Assembly: GCF_001649575.2 (NCBI RefSeq) | Contig: NC_051445.1 | Span: 4,139,012 to 4,203,011, forward strand | Origin: Kryptolebias marmoratus | Lineage: Eukaryota; Chordata; Actinopteri; Cyprinodontiformes; Rivulidae | Direction of reading: 5' to 3' | DNA: 64,000 bases | Shown here: positions 58,140 to 64,000 of the stretch, piece after piece | Position numbering within the stretch: the stretch's first letter is position 1 | Layout of the letters: every line of letters starts with the position of its first letter | The notes under the pieces: generated by a model | The model's input: only the letters and a program-made list of their open reading frames with translations | Databases searched by the model: none | What the model was told of the DNA's origin: nothing | Translations under genes and position numbers: made by a program

Positions 58140-59422
58140 TCACCTTATCAATAAGGCCAGTGTTGCCCCAAGCCCAGCAAATCCGGCTACAGCCATCAGT
58201 GTGTTCCTGACTGTAGATTCAGGGTCTGTTATTCGAAAGAACTCCACAAAGCCACTCTGGAGGAAAAAACAATACATTAGATTAAAAATCTTTACGGAGA
58301 TATAGTCACTTCAACTGAATTTCTTGTGAAATGAGGGCAGGTTACACAACCACAGCCTGTCCTTCTAACCCTTAAAAACAACTTACCCAGGAGTTATTTT
58401 TGAGCAGCCAGTCTTTCTGCTCAGACAGCAGGTATGTGGAAATCTCCTGGCCCACCAGCTCCACGCATTCCTCCCTCCCCTTCTCCTTCAGGTGCACCGC
58501 CACCACTGCGCCAAAGGCCACCAGGCTGGAGATCCGACCCCAGTTGGTGATCCCGTCTGCGAAAAGGCTCCGGGCTGTTTTTGTTACAAACGTCATGTCC
58601 TCACTTTTGTCATCCAAAGACAGTTTCTTGATTATACCTGGAAAACAAAATAAAAGAAAGCCCACGACGTCAGAAATCCATTTGTCTGAACATTTAAAAA
58701 AAAAAAGAAAACAAAAAGGGAGGTGGTGATGTTACTTCCGGGGGAGGAATATTTAGGCGACGCATCGTTTCCTCGTATGCCTAAATGGTAAAATGGCTTC
58801 TAGTGGCCAAAACCACAACTCCAAAATACAGGGAGCCTTGTTTGTGTGGATTAAACACAAACTGTAAATACGTACTTGTGGGTGAGGCAGCCAAAAAATT
58901 TAAAAATAAAAAAAGAAGAATCTGATCTGGAGAAGATTTTCCACTATGTGTGGAAAATCCCTACAACAACGGTGAATACTTACCATTGTACGCGAATCTG
59001 TGTTTTGTCAAAAGGTCCTCCACCACTCTGTTCATCGTCGATAACTCCTTACTCTCTGACCACTGACGTTTTGATAGTCCAGTAAACTCTTGTAGGAAAC
59101 GGCTGATCAGATGCTTCGTGTCGTTCTCCAGCACTTCGTCCTCAGCACCGCCGGGGACGTCGGGGTTACCGTCCACCTCCGGCGTGCTCGGTAACGAGCC
59201 GTGGTCGTCGCCGAGCTCCTGAAAGCGCTTGTCTTGGTATCCCTTCAGCGGAGGCATCACCAGGTCCTTCGGTCGTTTGGAGGAATTGCACGACGCCACG
59301 CTGCCGTTCTCGGAGCCTAGCGAGGCGCCAATGGAGACCTGGGGAGAGGTGTCTCTGTGTAATCCGTCCACGACTCCATTTTGAAGAAAAAAAATATAGC
59401 TCGGTTTCGGCTTCGGGAACAT
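58140..59422 (-). CDS. mcl1: Mcl1, anti-apoptotic BCL2-family protein (three exons)
   Basis: Exons 59,422-58,984, 58,637-58,387 and 58,256-58,140 join in frame to 268 residues, with GTAAGT donors and TTCCAG/CTCCAG acceptors. The family role is to hold BAX/BAK and BH3-only proteins at the outer mitochondrial membrane and block cytochrome c release. The N-terminal half is unstructured and PEST-like. It has GSLPSTP (75-81), matching the GSK3/JNK/ERK phosphodegron of mammalian MCL1, inside an acidic stretch (70-102). A BH3 segment lies at about 127-141, BH1 at 170-189 (with DGITNWGR), BH2 at 223-237 (WLLKN-NSW-SGFVEFF) and a C-terminal membrane anchor at about 246-267. Intron 2 falls inside BH2 (after W230), as usual in this family. 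The BH3 core has V-E where mammals have G-D. The ATG at 59,422 is the first in the frame. Whether it is the a or b fish paralogue is not resolved. Confidence 0.95.
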
Positions 59423-59640
59423 TTTCGAGTGTCTGTCTAAATACTACGCTCGAATAATACGCAAAAAATTAGGCTAACTAAAACTGGCTGCTAGCCACTT
59501 GGTAATAAAAGCTAGTCTTAATTTAAACAACCGTTGACTTCTTCCTCATGACTCGGTCACTGTAAGACGGAAGTCGGAGCCGGGCAATCAGCCCTATTTA
59601 AGCATTTACCCGGAAGCCCCGCCCCTCCTTCAGACGTATC
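59423..59640 (-). promoter_or_regulatory. mcl1: mcl1 5' UTR and proximal promoter
   Basis: Upstream of the start codon lies a GC box (GCCCCGCCCC, 59,616-59,625). ETS-type words are present: CCGGAAG at 59,610-59,616 and CGGAAGT at 59,568-59,574. A CArG-like CCTATTTAAG (59,593-59,602) lies between them and could bind SRF or act as a TATA-like element. An ETS-plus-CArG serum response element is known for human MCL1, where ELK1/SRF drive induction by ERK. The match here is by motif only, and the transcription start is not known. Confidence 0.5.
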
Positions 59641-60247
59641 CTGAGCTCTCTGGTTGCCTCTCACCCACAGCTTTAGACTCGCTTGGCTTTTTAACGTGTT
59701 TTTGACTCATCAAATAAAGAAGTCCTGTGGCAAAGCCACGCTCCGTTATACTGAAATGAAAACTTCCGAGTCCACCTTCCACCCTGTGTTTTATAGAGCA
59801 CGGTCTGCCATGACATTAAAAGTGAAAGCGTGATGATGATAGATTTGTGGTTGCCATGCACCTCTCTGTGCCAGAACAAATCAAAACACCACCAACAATA
59901 GGACTTCTAACAACTATGTTACATTATATATCTGCATACTAATATATCTTTATTATGGTTATAACTCTTTTACAGTCCTACAGATGTTAGACTCTGAATT
60001 TACTTAAATCACAATAGCTTTTCCTGTAGTTCACAGCATTGGAATACTGGAATTTACCAGAATTTTCCTTAGGCACATACTTGCTTCCCTCTAGTGGCCA
60101 ATAGGAGTAATGCTCCTCCTCAGAGTCTGTAATATCACTTTCTTGGTGTTTACCCGCAAAGCTTGTTTTTATTTATTTATTTTTCTGCAGCATCCCCCCC
60201 CCCCCCCAACATCAATGAACACCAAATATTAAATCTTATTGTAAAAG
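59641..60247. other. Intergenic stretch between mcl1 and ensa
   Basis: Contains a CTCF-like word (60,084-60,100), ATTT repeats near 60,168-60,183 and a run of 14 C at 60,194-60,207. No exon is seen. Confidence 0.5.
60084..60100 (-). promoter_or_regulatory. CTCF-like binding motif
   Basis: The minus strand reads TGGCCACTAGAGGGAAG, close to the vertebrate CTCF core (TGGCCACCAGGGGGC type). It lies between the mcl1 promoter and the presumed end of ensa. A single motif match does not prove occupancy. Confidence 0.35.
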
Positions 60248-63200
60248 TTTATTTCAAATACTGACAAAGATCCTCTCATTGTCTTCCATACGACAGAAAC
60301 ATAGCAAGTACCCCTGTACTTTCTGAAGTCTGAAAATCATTCCTGTGTTCTCCAGTCAACCTCTTGTATCATGTAAACCCTTTTTTTTTTCTTGGAAAGA
60401 AGGGCGCTCCTGATTTCCCTGCAGTTATCTTGGGCCAGAATCAAACATACCAATTACCCAACAGAACACAAAACCAAAAAAATAAAAAAATTAAAGAAAG
60501 AAATATACATGTAAAACAAGAAAACATGTAGGGTTAAAGAAGCACAAAAATACTTCAGAGCACATAGCTTGTCATTTCTTTATACATTCTGGCACGTATT
60601 TATCGTGGCTGAATGACACACCCTGTTTGTGGGGATTTAAAACATGCCCTGTCCATTTCTTCTTGTTGAACTGCTCCGTGCAAAGCCAAATGTCAAGTAG
60701 CATTGAAGAACCCCTGTCCGCTGTCGTTTTGTGTATTCTGATCAGTTTCTTTTAGCAAACCTTTCTTCTAAAACAGACCAAACAAACTGTAAAACCCGAG
60801 AATGCCTAAAGAGTTTGTTCTTGCCAATTACCAGATAAAATGCAATTCAGAATTCAACACTTCAGAGCAGGTCATACCACAGAAACTGGATTAAATCCAA
60901 TGACAACATTTTAAAATGTAAATCTATGGTATTCTTTAAAATAAAAAACGCCTTGCATCAAGCCGATTTTGCCACGGAAGCTGCAGAATTCTGAAACTGA
61001 GATACTGGAGGAGGGAATCAGACCTTTCAAATAAAGAGGACAGGAGCCCCTTACAGGTTTTCACCTCAGATTTGTCTTTGAATCAGCAGCATTTACACAC
61101 ATTTTTATATGATACAGATTCACATAGCCTCTGCAATACACCAAGATACAGCAGAAGTAGTGTTCAACTGTGAGGAGAAAGGAACCACTGAATCTGAAAA
61201 CAGCTCAGGCTACAAAAGACTGAAAAGCAGGAGGGAAACATCAAAAAATCATGTCCTGTTGAAGTCTATTTACAATAGTTTGAACAGAGAAAAGCATTGC
61301 ATTCATACAGCACCATAACAGGGTCATATGCACAGGTCACTTTCCGTTCATCCACTGCAAATTTGACACATTTTAAAGTGAGGTTGCAAATGTATTTGTG
61401 GTGTAAATGTCCTATCATTTAGCCTACAGAGTGGAGTGTAAGGTTGCAAAGGTTCCCTGAAGCAGTATTATACACTTATTCTCAGTGAGTGCAAGCATCC
61501 AGTTCAGATCCCTAAAATGTGTGAAGGGTGAACATTCAAAGTCTGGAGATGGTGTGATCGCTCCTCTGACCCGTCTTACAGGTTGACTCACAGTAACAGG
61601 TGGGGCGTGAGCACATACTCACACTTTGCCCCTTCACCATGTGTAATAAAATCTCTCGCGCGCTCCGTCCCACGTCAAGCCTGCGCCGCGTTTCGAAGCT
61701 GCTCTTCTCAGGTTGCCTGCTGTTTACATGCAGACACCCCTGAGATCAAAGATTTGTCAAGTGTCAGTTTGGGGGCAAAAACATCAAGGTGCTGGTACCA
61801 GATCTATTATTAAGCAATAGTTGCAGGAAAGTAAAAGAAGTCATTCATTTAGTGTTTTTATGTGAACTGCTTTGAAGTAGTTTAAGATGTCACCATGTCT
61901 GAACATGATATATAATCTGAAAGTATTCAAAAATGGAAAAAAGCCTGATTAGAATTTGAATTCAGTCCCACAAACAGCTTATGAGCTGTTGGAGATCAAG
62001 TATGAAGGCAATGACCTAGTTTCTTCATCTCAGCTGGACCTTTAATGGCTGGATACAGAAAACTTACCCTACAGTTTCAATCAAAGGCAGTAAGAGTCAA
62101 AACCAAAAACAAAATTGAATCCACATCCTCTGGGCCTGATAGCTGGAGTGTGAAATTTGGCTCTGTTGTTAAAGCTAAGAATTTCCAAGCCTAAAATCCC
62201 AGCATGTAATCCCCGGCGAGATGATTTTTGCACTGTTAGCTCTCAAGGGGTGCTATCTGGACTTGTCCCCGAAGCGCCAAGCTTGTCACCAATTACGTGC
62301 TTGTGAGAGTATCATTTACAGAAGCATATACTGTGTAAGGGGTGCTTCTATCCCCCTCATAAATCTTTTAGGCTCATAGTAAACACAGATCTCGATGCAA
62401 CGCAACAGCTACTGAACTAAGACTGAACTCAGAAAACGTTGGAGCTCCAAGTCTTAAAGAGAACAACAAAAAAAATGTTTGCAAGGATAAATCAGCCGGC
62501 TCTTGCCCTGGGCTGCAAACATGTGCGTGTGTGAATGGATTGTCAGGACAGCAAAATGCACAGACAGGAAGTGTGACTGTGGACATTTCAGGGATTTGTG
62601 TGTTCGTTTTTATACCTCTGAATTACTAAGCAGATGTTTCACTGCTGCTTTAGAAAGCATGTTTAGGTTTTTTTTGTTTGTTAAATGTTACAATCATGCA
62701 GCATATTTAAAGACAAAAAGAGCAGAGGGAGTAAGACAACATCAGCAAAGAAAAAAAATTAAATCCCCATTTGCCTAAGCTGCAGCAGATGACCTCAGGT
62801 TATATTCTGATAAATAAAAAGTTACTGAAGGGTGAGATGAAAAGTACGCTCCATTCTTTATCCAACAGGGCGTCAGTAAATAATAAAACATTGTTAAACT
62901 AAACAGCTACCCCTCACAGATTTGGTATGCAAGCAATTATTCTCATACAGCTTCAACACCTCCTGCTGAATAAAGCCATCGGAACAGAAAGAAGAAAACA
63001 AAAAACAAAACAACAACAACAACATGAAGATTAAAGTAGTTGCAGCCATGGTTCCTAACTCCCTTACACATATTTTGGTGTCATTAAGGATGCAAAAAAA
63101 GAACATACTATACAGAATACAAAGTGCAATAACTCACCCCATCCAACCCTGCCTCATGACACACACCTACTGTAATGCATCTTGGAGCAAAGAAAACCAA

Positions 63201-63504
63201 GATATAAGGGAGGCGGCAGAGCAGAGTGCGCAGAGGTGGAAAGGCAGAGAGGGCGGCAGCCTTGTGGCCACCTAAACCTCCATTCCTCCCACCCCGCCTC
63301 GCCTACATACAAGCAAATGGGAGTTTTAACTCATACAACTCTGCCCGATATGTTAAAGCCAGTGGTGCCTGGGGATGGAGAAAAAGGAAGCAAAAGGAGG
63401 GAAGGAGTGGACATATTGGGATAACAGGTGAGATGAAAGAGGGGCATTTTCCTGGAATCCCAGGGAGGAGGGGAGAGTCGAGGGTGCTCCTGGGATGATG
63501 AAGG
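60248..63504 (-). other. ensa: Presumed 3' UTR of ensa
   Basis: From the ensa stop codon leftward no other exon signal appears. A minus-strand AATAAA (60,248-60,253) could end a 3.2-kb UTR. AATAAA also occurs nearer the stop, so shorter forms are likely. The stretch 61,650-61,720 is locally CpG-rich. No repeat from the rest of the window was found here, which fits a transcribed, constrained UTR better than intergenic filler, but the extent is inferred. Confidence 0.35.
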
Positions 63505-63675
63505 CTAGCCAGCTAGCTTGCTGGTCACCAAGGACGACTTCCTTTGCGGTAGATCCTGTGGGGTGGGGATGTGATCGCCGGTCACCAGGTTCTTGTCGGG
63601 TCCTGCCACAGGAAGCTGCTTGTTCTTCATCTTGGCCTTGGCCATGTTGTAGTCTCCCGAGTCAAAATACTTTTG
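63505..63675 (-). CDS. ensa: Alpha-endosulfine (ENSA/ARPP19 family), last coding exon
   Basis: The exon starts after a TTCTTACACAG acceptor and encodes 56 residues, then TAG. It begins Q-K-Y-F-D-S-G-D-Y, the invariant endosulfine core whose serine is phosphorylated by Greatwall/MASTL. The phosphoprotein then blocks PP2A-B55 and lets mitosis proceed. Next come [33 protein letters not shown] and [13 protein letters not shown], including a PKA-type RKSS site. [11 protein letters not shown] favours ENSA over ARPP19. The protein ends at SKLAG without the GQVE tail of the main human ENSA form, an end also used by ARPP19. The N-terminal half lies beyond the window. Linkage to mcl1 in the same orientation supports ENSA. 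A paralogue such as ensaa or ensab cannot be separated here. Confidence 0.93.
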   Translation of the reverse strand, partial: QKYFDSGDYNMAKAKMKNKQLPVAGPDKNLVTGDHIPTPQDLPQRKSSLVTSKLAG

Positions 63676-64000
63676 CTGTGTAAGAAGACAAACAAAAAGA
63701 TTTGACATAACCACACAAAACCTGCACACGATACACAGCAAATTCAAAAGTGTTAAATGTTTTGGTGTTAGCAGACTTTGTGCAAAAGCAGAGTTAATTT
63801 TACACTTATAGAGTCACATTCTGTTCATGTAACTCTGGGATGTATATTAGTAGTAGTTAAAATCCAGTGTTAAAACAAAGTGTTTACGTATCAAATCTAG
63901 AGGTGTTAAAATGGAATCAATAACTCTTTACTTCTTAACTCTGAACTCCACCAGCAGCTCGAACACTGAAGGAGTTAATTCACTGACTCCGCCCCAGAAT
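63676..64000 (-). other. ensa: ensa intron (partial)
   Basis: Sequence upstream of the last coding exon on the minus strand. It carries the acceptor at its lower end and no further coding segment before the window ends. Confidence 0.7.

Noticed and set aside
58400..58729. 109-codon plus-strand frame over mcl1 exon 2
   Set aside because: It is the antisense shadow of a well-supported coding exon and has no homology of its own.
1..64000. CRISPR arrays, prophage, operons or bacterial-style systems
   Set aside because: No direct repeats with regular spacers and no bacterial genes; exon-intron genes and fish repeats show the DNA is vertebrate nuclear.

Overview
The window looks like teleost fish nuclear DNA, most likely a percomorph. 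It is AT-rich and gene-poor. It is littered with repeats familiar from fish genomes: CATCC-type tails, tRNA-derived SINE heads, a Tc1-like remnant and short inverted-repeat elements. At one end it carries two vertebrate genes whose exons obey GT-AG rules. No bacterial features, CRISPR arrays, rRNA genes or free-standing tRNA genes were seen.

Layout. Positions 1-13,736 are intergenic or deep intronic sequence with no recognisable exons but several repeat copies. Positions 13,737-29,342 hold a head-to-tail array of one BEL/Pao LTR retrotransposon on the minus strand: LTR, internal region, LTR, internal region, LTR, then the 3' end of a third internal region. The period is exactly 7,254 bp. Both complete internal regions have the same intact 2,007-codon gag-pol frame, with gag, zinc knuckles, aspartic protease, reverse transcriptase, RNase H and integrase. 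The array stops inside the third pol at a single N (29,343), where unrelated sequence begins, so the far 5' LTR is missing. Positions 29,344-57,900 are again gene-poor. They contain a Tc1-like remnant (about 37.4-38.0 kb), an inverted-arm element (45.6-46.1 kb), a small hAT-like palindromic element with target duplication (50.36-50.58 kb) and a few unique stretches that could be regulatory.

The two recognisable host genes are on the minus strand at the right end. mcl1 (58,140-59,422) is a complete three-exon gene for a 268-residue anti-apoptotic BCL2-family protein. The last coding exon of ensa, or a close ARPP19/ENSA paralogue, lies at 63,505-63,675, and its upstream exons are outside the window. 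MCL1 and ENSA are also neighbours in the same relative orientation in human (1q21), so this is probably an old conserved linkage. Both products act in cell survival and mitosis: MCL1 restrains BAX/BAK, while phosphorylated ENSA/ARPP19 inhibits PP2A-B55 at mitotic entry. Nothing in the sequence shows that they are co-regulated.

I found no clear novel molecular system. The most noteworthy items are the perfect tandem BEL array ending at a one-base gap, the conserved phosphodegron and altered BH3 core in Mcl1, the SRE-like Mcl1 promoter, an unnamed repeat family with at least seven fragments, and the 45.6-46.1 kb inverted-repeat element.
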